Origin: Cyanoderma ruficeps
Taxonomy: Eukaryota; Chordata; Aves; Passeriformes; Timaliidae
Assembly: GCA_008694505.1 (NCBI GenBank)
Contig: VZDJ01004378.1
Coordinates: 12,940,898 to 13,004,897 of the forward strand
Reading direction: 5' to 3'
DNA: 64,000 nucleotides
Part shown: one piece after another, positions 27,401 through 38,038 of the stretch
How positions within the stretch are numbered: position 1 is the first letter of the stretch
How the letters are laid out: every line of letters starts with the position of its first letter
Notes under the pieces: generated by a model
Told to the model about the DNA's origin: nothing
The model's input: only the letters and a program-made list of their open reading frames with translations
Databases searched by the model: none
Program-made: the position numbers and the translations under genes

Positions 27401-30400
27401 ATTTTTTGTTCTATAACTCATTCATCGGACTATAACCACTGATAATTCATAGTCCAAATGCATTGCTTATTGAAAACCAATATCCAGCTGTCCTGCAGTT
27501 CTATATGGATGAAGATGCATGCTCAAAGCTCTTCGGAAAGCAGCCCTACCTGACAGCAGCATATGATTAAAGTAGGCAACATATCTTATAACCACTATGG
27601 CTGCTGTAAAAACTGTAAAAAGCAGTAGAAATGAAGGAAAGTTTACACAGAGTTTCTCAACTCTCATTTACTCTCAACTGCAATGTTACTATGGGCACAA
27701 GACACGGCGTTGTGGCTGCCTGCCTATTCCATTGTCTTGGTTTANTGCCTGCATACACCATGTTTGCTGAGGGTGGTACTGCAGCCTGAATGCTTACACC
27801 ACCACTGCTGTGAACTTCAGCATTTCCATGTCTGTATATGTTCTTGAAAAACATCAAAATATTAAATTTATAAATATTTGGCTTTCCACAGGCAAGGCTG
27901 TGGAATACAGAACCCTGCAATACAGAACATAGATTTTAATTCGAAGCTCTACTTTTCCCATCATTACAGAAAGTAATTCACATAACAACTTACTGTTGAT
28001 TTAATCTGTAATGGATTATCAATCATTTTCACGATATTTTTAATTTCCGCTTCTTTAATCAATACTGCAGGATATTCTTGGTGAGTCCGCTGCTCTTTCT
28101 CAGCCAATTCCTGCAAAATAATGGCAAGTTGTCCAAAAGATCAGGTGTTTCATGAAAAAATACAAGGTATGTTAAAAATAATGTAATAAAGAATAAAAAC
28201 CTTCTAGTACTATAGCCTTACAAAAAACTCCCAAACAAACAAAACCCCACTGTACCCAAATAAGCATACATACATTCCTTATTTTCTTGAGTTCATTTAT
28301 TGCTTGTTTATTTCCAGGTTCCAGCTTCAGAACAGCTTCAAAATCTGAGTGGAAAACAACACAAACTGTAGATTTCAAGTTACAACCTACACATGGCAGA
28401 TTTTTAAATTTCTATTTTCCTTTCATAGCTCTGAAAATAATTAAAGGCAGATAAGTAACAGAATGGGTAAGTGGGTCATCTGATCTAATCTCCCTGCTCA
28501 AGCAGCGTCATCCTGGAGAGAAATGCACAGGATGGCATCCAGACACTTCTTGACTATCTCCAGTGAGGGAGACTCCACAATCTCTCTGGGCCATCTATTC
28601 CAGTGTATGGTCACCTGCACAGTAAAGAAGTTCTTCCTCATACTCAGGTGGAACTCCCTGTGCATCAGTTTCTGCTCATTGCCTCTTGTCCTGTTGCTTG
28701 GAACCACCAAGCAGAGCCTGGCTCCATCCTTTTGACACCGTCCCTTCAGATACTGATAGACACTGGTGAGGTCACCCCTCAGTCCTCTCTTCTCCAGACT
28801 GAGCAGGCACAGCTCCCTCAGCCTTTCCCCATAAGAGAGATGCTCCATTCCTCTGGCCATGTTTGTCACCCTCTGTGGGACCCACTCCAAGAGCTCCATG
28901 TCTCTCTTGCACTGAGGAGCCAGAACTGGACACAGCACTCCAGATGTGCCTCAGCAGGGCTGAGTGGAGGGGCAGGATCACCTCCCTGGCCCTGCTGGCA
29001 ATGCTGTTCCTAATGCAGCCCAGGATCCCATTGGCCTTCCTGGCCACAAGGACACTGCTGGCTCACGGACAGCTTGTTGCCCACCAGGTCCTTCTCCCAG
29101 CAGGTCAGCCCCAAGCATGTGCTGGTGCAGGGGTTATTGTTCCCCACGTGCAGGATCCTGCATTTGCCCTTTCTCTCCAAGGTCCTTATGGAAGGCTCAC
29201 AGCCCTCTGGGGTATTGGCTGCTCCTCCACGCTTTGTGTCATCACTCAACTTGCTGAGGAAGCATCTAGCCCTTCATCAAGTCACTGATGAACAAATTAA
29301 ATCACAATGGGCCCAGTATTGAACCTTGAGGGACACCACTAGTGACAGGCCTCCAACTAGACCCTGTGTCAAGTTGGAGGCCTGTCACTGATTAACTGTC
29401 TGGGTTCTGTTCGTCAGCCAGCTCTCAGTCTACCTCACTGTCCCCTTATAAATCATTCTAATGCCTATACCATGACCTACCTTTTCAAAGAACTTTTCAA
29501 ATTTTTTCTTACTGTGGACTTGATATTTCTGAGTCTGAGAGATTTTAGCCTGCTAGCAGCTGCTAACTTTTTCCCAAGGAAAAATTTCTCAAGAAAGCTT
29601 TTTCTCAGAACAATCTTGGCAAACAACTCTCCTTTCTTAAAACCATCTTTCTCTAGGTGGTGTTTTGCTGTTTCTCTGGTTTAACCAATGGGATTAGAGA
29701 GGTGTCATTCCTATTCACCAATCATGTTAAGTCTGTATCGGAACACCTTATAAGAGGTAGTAAGAATTAGACAATAAAACCTTTCTCTATGCTCTTTGTT
29801 TTCTGAAATATTTGGAGTCTTTCATCTTTGGTGTCCTACAGTGACACTTACTACTTATCATAAACAGTAACAGCTGTGATTTCACACAAAACCCTCCTCC
29901 CATGACGTGGGCACCAACACAAGAGTTTTTATGCATATTCAGTGAAATCCAACAGAAACCGCTTCATTCTTAACTTTTGTACCGACAATCTCAGTAAGTC
30001 AGAATAAAAAAAGATCAGGATGTCCTTATCCTCATCTCTTACCTACCACATTTAGGCTAATTCAAAATCATACCTTCAATAGCTTCCTTTAGCTTTCCAA
30101 GAGCAACTCTGGCAGCTCCTCTTCTAGCAAAAGCTTTAGAATAGGAAGCATCTAAGAGCAGAGCTTGTGTGCAGTCATCTTCTGCCTCTTTGTACCTCAG
30201 CAAAAGCGTAGTACAAAATTAATAATCAGTTTCAAGAGAGAGTTTCAACTGAAAAGACAGAGCTACCTAAACCAATTAAAATATAAAATATCATTACCTA
30301 CATACATAAACATATCACTGAGCTAAAATGCAAATTAAAAAACTCCCATAAAATATGGTTTCTCAGCACCTTGAGATTTAAGCTGTATCTTTTGGTATCT

Positions 30401-33400
30401 AATAACAAAGTGCTGACTTTTTCAAGCATTACAAAAATTCACATCCTCTGTAAAAAAGAAAAAAACACTTAAAGCTTGTCAGAGCAGAGTCCACTTTAAA
30501 AATTCAATAAAAGCCTTAAAATCAAAGTTAGCACCATGGCTTTGTACTTCTGAAAATCAGAAATACCATTACAAACAAAGAAAATATACCAGAGAGAAGC
30601 AAGCATGCATGAGAATAAATTTTCCTACATTTGGAAGTCACATAGGTGACTTGTCCTCACCTATTTCAGAATGAGAATTCAGAATATCCTTGCATTAACG
30701 TCATTTGCTTCATTTTAAGATTAAATTTCCTCATCCCATTTATATTGTTACATTAGATCACGATTCCACTACGTGCTTATTAAATATGTTCATTCATTCC
30801 TCTTCTCCACGTTCAAATTATCATTAAATTTATGTAAATTAGTTTTTATTTGCTGTTCCCATTAGAACTAGCAGTTTGTAAGAATACCAATGGGCTTTTG
30901 TTGCATTTTACGTCTGGTCCTCTTTTAAATGTAAAGACCCATGATACAAGATTTATCATATGGAATCAATTTTCTTGCTTGGTCATTCAATTAAAGTATC
31001 ACTTCCTCTGAGTCTCACAGAAGATTATTTGCATTCTGATGTCCTTTATATTACAGGTGTTGTGTCAGAAATACTATCCATGCAACCCATCTTAACCTAA
31101 TTTGAGATCAATACACTGTTTCTACAGTGTACTACAGATACTCAGCCACGTCATGTTAAAAGATGACCAACACAACCCTCTGCTCTCTGCTTCTCATGCT
31201 GCTAGCTTACAAGTTGAAAATTACCACACCCTCAGAGTCAAAAGAAGTTCACACCTAAAAACTGTCCATATGGAACTCATCTAATTTGCTGAAAGTATGA
31301 CTTTCCCTACAATTTCTGGGTTGTGTGGATAAAAATAAACAAGCGACACATACATGTCTCTATCAGTGAAGTTAAAAAAAACATTTCTAAAAGCTAACAA
31401 TTTCCAGAAAAAGCTTTTATTCATTCCCTCCAAAGTCAGAAGTTATAATCCACTTCTTTTTACAGTACAAAACTTAGTAGCTGGCTGGTCAAAGACTAAA
31501 CTTTGAGCAGTTCCTTTCACAAAAGTGAATATCTGAATTTTGCACACGTAAAAGAACAAAAACCCAACCTCAGAAACCAGTCCTTCATACTGGTGTTATT
31601 TTATTCTCTCAGAACTTGCTTCCTCCCAATTGCATTTCGATCACACATACAGATTTGTTCCCTCTCCTTTACTGCTTTTAATGTGATTTATTCTGTACTG
31701 AATTCTAACAAAAATGAGGAGTGACAGCAACTCGAGTGAAAATCTGCTGGATCATAATTCTTCCTGATTCACAACAAACAAACAATACAGCATGTGTAAT
31801 TCCACTTACTTCTCAATCTTTAGGTAGGCCATGGCTCTGTTGGCTGGCAGTAGTGCATTGGTGCCATCTGCTGCGATACCACGGGTGTAACATTCTATTG
31901 CAGCCTCGTACTTCCCTTCTTTGAAATAACCGTTACCCTGGAATATTTAGGTCAGAAAAAAACCCAGCATTGAGAAAACCCAGTGCAATGAACCTTTTCT
32001 TATCCTTTTTTGCAGAGAGGGTCACAACACACGAAGATGAATGGCAAACACCCACATCAGGGCAGACAGTCACAGCGTATTTCTTCCCATGCAAGTTTGG
32101 AGGCAGAACATATTGATTAATACTTTCTCTAATACTTCAAGGATAAAAAAACTTTGCTACATGCATAGTTCAAATACAAACTTGTAAGTCTACAACTTGT
32201 TATTTAACTTCATGCTTGATGTGCAGGATAACCTACCCTGTACCTCAAGAATTTAAACACAAGCTGAAAGTTTACAATTCCCCTTTCAAGATGTTTTTTT
32301 GCACTTCACAAATTCATCTTCATCCTTTTCCATAGAACTTATCCTCAAATATTGCTAGGGTCCAAATGTTGTTGGTGTTTTCTAATTAATGCTCCATACA
32401 AGAAAATTACATTACTTTTTTGTATGTTTCTGGAGGGACTAAAATTACTTTTTGCTTCTCAGTACTAATTTGAAGCTGCACATCTTCTATGCTGCTTCTC
32501 TACTGACTAACCGAAAACCAGAAAGGCCATAGTTCAGACTTGACAAGGATCCATGTTGTCAGGAACAAGCCTGCAGTGAGTCAGCTCTGCTGCCAATGAA
32601 GAACTGCATTAGACAGAAATTTCTCTTCTTAGACCTATTCAAACTCTTGTTCCTTAATGCACACTTTCATTCTTGACTAATTACTTTTTACAACCAGTGT
32701 AGCACACCTGAATAGTAAGTCAAAAGTTACACAGCTAGGTAAGTGAACAGAAAAATCTTGGTTTACTTGGTAATGTTCTTTATTTCTTGAAAGAGTGGTG
32801 AGAAGGAGAAATCATTACACCAACTGTGAGTCAAGACTATGTATCCAGAAACACATTTTTACTGTCATTGTTGCCTGCACCCCCAAAGTCCTTTTTATAA
32901 CTACTACTCATCATGTAATCAGAGGTTTGAAAACAAGAAATAGTCCACAACTCCCCTTGGACAAGCAAGCGTCAAGACACTTACAATAATGGAGATATGA
33001 GACCTTTGTAAAGTGCAGTTTAAGTTCTACTTGTCTTACCACATATTTGAAATTTTGCATATATATTTTGGGCTGTAAAAACTACCTTTTATAATTAATT
33101 CCTCCAGACAAATCCAAACAGAACTCACTGTTCCATTCACTTTCTTAGAGACCAAAATGGGAAACATTTAAGGTAACATCAAGGACATTCCATGTATGAA
33201 GTTCAAGGCAGTAGCAGGTTTAATTTATACATTCTTGTAACTAACAGCACAACACAACCCTTTTCTTTGCTAGGTTTCTCCTGTTCCACCAGAACCTGTG
33301 ACCTACCAGATCTTTTTGTGCAATTGCCTTCTGCTTGAGCTGCTGGTCTTCAATGCGCTGCTTCTCTTCATCAGTTAATCCTGTTCTGATTGCATCTTCA

Positions 33401-36400
33401 AACTCTTTCTGTTCTGAATTTTCTTTTGATGACAGAGCCTGTAAAAATTTTTTTCCTTCAGTAAGTATTTCCTCAATTAAACGTTTTCAGAACATAAGTT
33501 ACACTAATTTCTAAACTTTTAAGATAAGAAAATCTGCCAAGCTTTTTAATAAAGTGCCTGTGTTGTAAATTAAATGCAAATTTAAGAGACAATTTAGAAA
33601 CAATTTGAAATTGTTTCTGGAAAATGTATTTCTATGAGAGACTTCAAGCCAGAATAATGCTTGGTAAGTAAGAAGTATGTAACTTCCAAAGCACAGTGTG
33701 AAATGACTCATGGAACCTTCAACAAAACCTTTGTATACAGTCCAAATCATGTATCATTTATTTCTTCAGTTACTGGAGAATGCATCTTCATTCTGAAAAT
33801 AAATTTTTCAAGCACTGTCAAAAATATACCAAAGTACTTATACCAAAGTACTAAGCATGATTGAAAAAAGCATTAACACAGGAGGTACAAAATGAGGGAA
33901 AATTAAAAAATCAATCAACCAACCCAACAAAACCCAACCAACCAACACCAAAAAAATCAAAAAAATGCCAGATGGTGCACACATGCAGTCTTAGTCTGCA
34001 ATCCACTCTTACACTGATATTTGCATATGTGTGAGTTTCTCCAAAAGAAGCTCCATTAAAGATTTTGACCTCAGTGAACTTCAGATGCCAGAAGAAGCAT
34101 GTGAGAATTGGTTGAATCAGTTCTTGTTATAAAAATTGACACAAATATAAACTAAACAGAGTGTATTAATTTATGTCAGGGTCTATTAATCTTACTACCT
34201 GATTAATTTTCTTCAGTTCATTTTTTGCTTCAAAGTTGTTTGCATCCAGCTTCAAAACTTTTTCATAATCTATCAGGAAACCACAGAAATACGTTTCAGG
34301 TAGGAAGCACAGACCAGTAAGCAGAGCGTTCTTTTGAGATAAACTTTTTGTAGTTACCCAAGACGCCTGAGATATTTCAAGGAATACGTTATTCTACAAC
34401 AGTTAAAGCCAAATTATTCCAGAACTAACAACATCTACCGCTATCATTTTGCTACTTGAATTTTACCTTGCCAGAAGAAGATGCAACATGGTATTTCATT
34501 TCTTTGTTTATAGGAAACGAAAATTAAATTCCTACATCAAAGAAGCGGATCACACAAGTCTGTATGTATTTTAAGCAAAAAATTTAAAAAAGACCCACCT
34601 TCTTTAGCACCTTGAAGATTTTTCAAAGCAAAGCGAGCGGCCCCTCTTCTCGCATAAGCCTTTATGTAATTTCTATCTAAAGCAAGTGCTAAATTGCAGT
34701 CAGATTCTGCAACAGAAAACCTGTCAAAAAAATGAATGAGTAGTTTGGACACATCTAGGTAACAAACCCCAAAACTTCAGTTGTTTATCTTACTCTGAGC
34801 CTCTCCAGATTCTTGATAACATGGAAAGCTTAGATGCTTCAGAAGGGGCACAAACCAAATATTTACACATTTCTTGATTCGGAATACATTAAAACAAGAA
34901 AGGAAAACAGCAGTCAAGAATCTCCACTGGTGCAGAGAGAATACCCAACTCCCCTGTATCCTTTCTTCACCCAAACTAATCAAAGCCTTAGAAACAGAGG
35001 TCACTGAAAGGCAATTTAACTCTCTCTTCCTTTTTTTCTTAAAGTTTCACACCGTAACACAGAAGATGGTGAACTGCAAGAGTGCAAGCCAAGGAAAAAT
35101 TGATGAGGGGACTACCAGATCGCTTCTCCTGGCGATTCCTATTTTACTTTGAAACTGGAAGGATGGTTGCAACAACAGCCTTACACAGACTGCATCACAG
35201 CATGATGTTTAAATCAAGAATTAAAACTAGGCCAAAAATCTGAAGGTAGCATTTAAAGTATGAAAATATTACAGATTTAACAATGCAAGTCTTACTTTTT
35301 CATTCTATAAAAAGCTGATGCTCTGTTTGTGGGCAATACTGGATTGTATGGATCAGAATGCATCCCTCTAGTATAGCATTTTATAGCTTCATCAAAGTTT
35401 CCTTGCTTAAAGTAGTTATTACCCTGTGAATAGAAAAAAGCATTTTCAGCAAATTACTGCAGACACATTGCTAATTAAAAACCCTAAAAAAATCGAAGTA
35501 TTTTAGAAATGCTGAAATATTTTTGTTCAACCTTTCTCATGATGTACTGCTTTACCATGAAACATACCTTCTAGCTAATATATCCTAAGTGCACCACATT
35601 AAATATTCTTCATAAAATATTCTATAACATGGGTCTATAAAATACTCATTTTCAGTATCTAGGTCATTTCTAGAAACCTGTAACAAGTACATACATAGCT
35701 ACTTAAATTACTGATTTTTTTTTAAAGCTTTTAGTATCTAGGTTTGACATCTTTGCTTTCCAAGTCAACGTTCTCACTTCTGCCTCCTCTGGGACAAAAC
35801 TTTTATTTCATGCACCCTCAACGACCTCACTGCAACCAAGATAATAACGGCCAAAGATACCTCAACTTCTCTGTGCAGACTGCAGATTACATGTCAAGGA
35901 ATTCCCACAGGAATACAACACAAACATCATTCAGGTATGCAATTTAAAGCAAAACCAAGCAACCAATCCCACAAAAACTCAACCCAAAGCTAGAACTTCT
36001 GAAGTCAATATTGACTGACAGATGGGCTAGGTGATTGCTTACAAGCACACAAGTTTATCAAAAACACAGAAGCTGCTACACAGCTTAGCCTCTTTCTCAC
36101 GGCAATGAAGCCTGAAATAGATCTCTCTCTATACCCTACCCTATGAGGTAAAACTGAACCGGTATGAACTTGCCATTATTAAAGCAAAGCAGTTCACCCA
36201 TCATTTCCAGACGCACTGGCATCACAAAGGGAGGATTTTTAAGTTCTTGCGGATTTAGTTTCGGGCATTCAGATGTCATGTTCTGGTAAAAACCAGTTTG
36301 CTCTATATAGCAATTCTATACAGCCATTCAAATCCTCAAAGCAAAACATCACCAACATGTTTGTCATCACAAGAATACATTAATTAGAATCTGCCAGCTT

Positions 36401-38035
36401 GCTGCTACTGACAATGAGAAGGAATACAAGTGCAGTGAGAATTCTCTATTTTGGAATAGTGGGCAGGGAAACAGACAGGAAGACTTCCAAATAGGCAATT
36501 ATTTTACTAGATGTGTAGTCTGAGTGGATGATCTTTTAAAAGAAAATTGCAAATACTCCTATACCCAAATTACTACTTCACCAATAATAAACATCTATAA
36601 TTCTATAACCTTTTCCTTCTCTGCAAGAGCCTTTTCAGCATCTACATGAATTCCATCTTCTTCAGAGTCCGATTCTGGAGATACAGAATCATGAGTACTA
36701 TCTTCTTTATCAAGTTCTTCAAGTATTTTATCCTGGAATAAGGAAAAAAACCCAAACTGTTGTCTTCATTATAATTAAACAGTGCAAAATAATACAAGCA
36801 AGACATTATTAATGTGTTCTCCAATACTTACAGTTGTGTTTAGTCTTATATTCTACTATAATTATAACATTCTATAACTGGCCTATTGTTAAAATGTTTT
36901 TTTCTCCTTAAACTCTAATTCCATCTGCTGGATGAAAGCAGATCAGTCAGCAGAAAACCAAGTATTTATCAATATTCCAAATATTAAATGCGTAACCTTT
37001 TTGGGAGAAAGCTACCCCATGTTCATACAGTGCCCAGCACAGTAAGATACTGACAGCTGGAGTGAATTCTCAGCACTGTAATAAAATCTTATTTAACACA
37101 GAATCAACTGGGGACAGGACTCAGACAACAAACCAAATCTAAAGACTCACCACATCAAGTTTTCCCCACGCTTCATAATCATAAGACTTGATCTTGTTTT
37201 TCTTGTTTTCCTCAGAGGTTATCTTGGAAGGGACTTTATTTTTGCTTTTCTTCTTTTTCTTAAAAGCCTTGTTTCGAATGGGTGGCAAGTTCTAAATTGA
37301 ATTAAGTAATTTATTGTAAAACAGACATGTGAAAATCACTTGCACTGAAGGATCTACAGCCCCTGTATCTAGACAGTGTATCTATCTAGTGGCTAGATAT
37401 TTTTTAGAAATCCATCCAGCAAGCTGCTCTCATGAGCACTACAAAACCACTAAGAACAACAAGCACAAATCTTTCAACGCATAACAGTAAATACTACATG
37501 TATGACATGAAACTGAGTTTTAGAAGACAACTCTCTTCAGAGTATCACTGAAGAATCACTTCAATACACTAAAAGTCAGCAGTAAATTAGAAATACTGAT
37601 GCTGCAAGCTAATATTTTCACAGATCTACCCAGAACCGATAAAAAAATTTAGTGGCCTCATCACCTTCAGAGGCTACTGCCCCACAGCTCTGTTGGTGGT
37701 GCAGTTTACAGAGGGACCTCTGGTTTACTTCAGGTGAAGAACACATCATGGGTTAGTTCATCCCTTCTATTCAGATATTTTAAGTCAACAAATGTAATTT
37801 TGCTAATGTAACACATAATTATTATAAACACTATCACCGTATGGATAGCTGAGTTCACACCGGTCTTGTGGTTTTTTACCTCTTCTGGGACTCCACTCTG
37901 TTTCCTGAGTTCAGAATCCACTTCTTTAATATCTTTTTCCCAGCTCTCCAACTCTCTCATGAAATCCTGCAGCTCTTCAGCATTTTGCTTCATTTGCAGC
38001 TGAAGTTCTATTGCTTTACTTGGGGCACTCATCAT
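21347..38035 (-). CDS. RPAP3: RPAP3, RNA polymerase II-associated protein 3 (16 coding exons, 668 aa)
   Basis: TPR co-chaperone that, in the known family, joins HSP90/HSP70 to the RUVBL1/RUVBL2-PIH1D1 R2TP complex for assembly of RNA polymerases, PIKKs and snoRNPs. Coding exons, 5' to 3' on the minus strand: 38035-37880, 37291-37151, 36732-36610, 35423-35296, 34720-34599, 34269-34199, 33438-33307, 31937-31810, 30195-30074, 28344-28274, 28110-27994, 26230-26022, 24877-24682, 24061-23964, 22619-22519, 21438-21347. Every junction is GT-AG, phases match and no stop interrupts the frame. The acidic/lysine-rich N-terminus (1-130) precedes TPR1 (about 134-247; clamp residues K138, N142, N173, K203, R207), TPR2 (about 285-398; K289, N293, N324, K354, R358), a variable linker and RPAP3_C (about 543-665). 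The human protein is 665 aa. The start is ATG-ATG; the second Met (38032) fits the mammalian N-terminus slightly better. Confidence 0.96.
22519..22619 (-). CDS. RPAP3: RPAP3 exon 16, RPAP3_C (aa 605-638)
   Basis: 101 bases encoding [20 protein letters not shown]. The donor follows a run of nine A (minus strand), which could invite sequencing error, but the phase closes exactly with exon 17. Confidence 0.94.
23964..24061 (-). CDS. RPAP3: RPAP3 exon 15, RPAP3_C (aa 573-604)
   Basis: 98 bases encoding the conserved [11 protein letters not shown] and KILHDFYI segments. It is flanked by a ccatag acceptor and a gtaagt donor. Confidence 0.95.
24682..24877 (-). CDS. RPAP3: RPAP3 exon 14, start of RPAP3_C (aa 507-572)
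   Basis: 196 bases. After a divergent stretch it encodes [15 protein letters not shown], the characteristic entry into the C-terminal RPAP3_C domain, which contacts RUVBL2 in the known complex. Confidence 0.95.
26022..26230 (-). CDS. RPAP3: RPAP3 exon 13, acidic linker (aa 438-506)
   Basis: 209 bases. It encodes an acidic, Ser/Thr-rich and probably disordered region ending in the conserved KIEEISDTS block. It is the most divergent part of the protein, apart from the N-terminus and exon 12. Confidence 0.94.
27994..28110 (-). CDS. RPAP3: RPAP3 exon 12, cassette-type linker exon (aa 399-437)
   Basis: 117 bases, phase 0 at both ends, so it can be skipped without a frameshift. It encodes a charged linker; only a short IDNP...ST stretch resembles the human exon. 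In human RPAP3 the corresponding 34-residue block is missing from isoform 2, which has lost PIH1D1 binding. Confidence 0.93.
28274..28344 (-). CDS. RPAP3: RPAP3 exon 11, end of TPR2 (aa 375-398)
   Basis: 71 bases encoding [19 protein letters not shown]. The reading frame runs on into intron sequence; the gtatgt donor and phase place the true end at 28274. Confidence 0.93.
28470..29490 (-). mobile_element. CR1 LINE fragment in RPAP3 intron 10
   Basis: Antisense to the window and sense with RPAP3. It shows the CR1 hallmarks CTCCCTGCTCAAGCAGCG, TTGACTATCTCCAGTGAGGG and AGTAAAGAAGTTCTTCCTC, then C-terminal ORF2 sequence read on the minus strand. It is 5'-truncated, with no full reading frame, and its 3' tail is eroded. 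Confidence 0.92.
29341..29389. repeat. 18-bp perfect inverted repeat within the CR1
   Basis: Arms AGTGACAGGCCTCCAACT (29341-29358) and its exact reverse complement (29372-29389), with a 13-base loop. The ordinary CR1 consensus does not have the second arm here. Confidence 0.95.
29513..29846 (+). mobile_element. Solo ERV LTR (334 bp) with CTTAC target duplication
   Basis: Begins TGTGGACTTGAT and ends CCTACAGTGACA, with CTTAC at 29508-29512 and 29847-29851. CCAAT (29718-29722), TATAAG (29749-29754) and AATAAA (29773-29778) are closely spaced. Antisense to RPAP3. Confidence 0.88.
30074..30195 (-). CDS. RPAP3: RPAP3 exon 10, TPR2 middle (aa 334-374)
   Basis: 122 bases, same size and phase as exon 6. 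It encodes [19 protein letters not shown], with clamp residues K354 and R358. Confidence 0.95.
31810..31937 (-). CDS. RPAP3: RPAP3 exon 9, TPR2 first part (aa 292-333)
   Basis: Encodes [20 protein letters not shown] and [11 protein letters not shown], with clamp residues N293 and N324. It is 128 bases, the same size and phase as the TPR1 counterpart exon 5. Confidence 0.95.
33307..33438 (-). CDS. RPAP3: RPAP3 exon 8, linker and start of TPR2 (aa 248-291)
   Basis: 132 bases, phase 0. It encodes a charged helical linker and the A-Q-K-D-L that opens TPR2 (clamp K289). The donor is gtaggt. Confidence 0.94.
33827..33854 (+). repeat. 14-bp tandem duplication in RPAP3 intron 7
   Basis: TACCAAAGTACTTA followed by TACCAAAGTACTAA. 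Confidence 0.9.
33897..33968 (+). repeat. A/C-rich low-complexity stretch
   Basis: Repeated AACCAACC and CCAA/CAAAA words with almost no G, in RPAP3 intron 7. Confidence 0.85.
34199..34269 (-). CDS. RPAP3: RPAP3 exon 7, end of TPR1 (aa 224-247)
   Basis: 71 bases encoding [19 protein letters not shown] and a short tail. It matches exon 11 in length and phase, reflecting the ancestral TPR duplication. Confidence 0.94.
34599..34720 (-). CDS. RPAP3: RPAP3 exon 6, TPR1 middle (aa 183-223)
   Basis: Its first base completes Lys183. It encodes [19 protein letters not shown] and RRGAARFAL, with clamp residues K203 and R207, and splices one base into codon 224. Confidence 0.95.
35296..35423 (-). CDS. 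RPAP3: RPAP3 exon 5, TPR1 first part (aa 141-182)
   Basis: Encodes [17 protein letters not shown] and [10 protein letters not shown], holding clamp residues N142 and N173. It ends two bases into codon 183 at a gtaaga donor. Confidence 0.95.
36610..36732 (-). CDS. RPAP3: RPAP3 exon 4 (aa 100-140)
   Basis: 123 bases, phase 0 at both ends. It encodes an acidic Ser/Asp/Glu stretch with several possible CK2-type sites, then the K-E-K that opens TPR1 (clamp K138). The donor is weak (AAG|gttata). Confidence 0.93.
37151..37291 (-). CDS. RPAP3: RPAP3 exon 3 (aa 53-99)
   Basis: 141 bases, phase 0 at both ends. It encodes a Lys-rich basic run (aa 60-85, likely nuclear-signal-like) followed by the conserved [14 protein letters not shown] block. 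Confidence 0.95.
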
Positions 38036-38038
38036 AAT
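37880..38038 (-). CDS. RPAP3: RPAP3 exon 2, start codon exon (aa 1-52)
   Basis: Acceptor ttttggcag is followed by ATT then ATGATG. The exon encodes the conserved N-terminal helix ([20 protein letters not shown]) and ends in phase 0 before a gtaaaa donor. Confidence 0.95.

Larger units (their letters stand above)
21439..37879 (-). other. RPAP3 introns 2-16, mostly unique AT-rich DNA
   Basis: Introns longer than 300 bases are 37292-37879, 36733-37150, 35424-36609, 34721-35295, 34270-34598, 33439-34198, 31938-33306, 30196-31809, 28345-30073, 26231-27993, 24878-26021, 24062-24681, 22620-23963 and 21439-22518. Apart from the CR1/LTR pair in intron 10, the A/C-rich low-complexity stretch and 14-bp tandem repeat in intron 7, and the single N in intron 12 (27745), I recognise no element in them. 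Confidence 0.8.

Noticed and set aside
28498..29288. Open frames on both strands at 28.5-29.3 kb
   Set aside because: They are translations of the CR1 fragment and not host genes.
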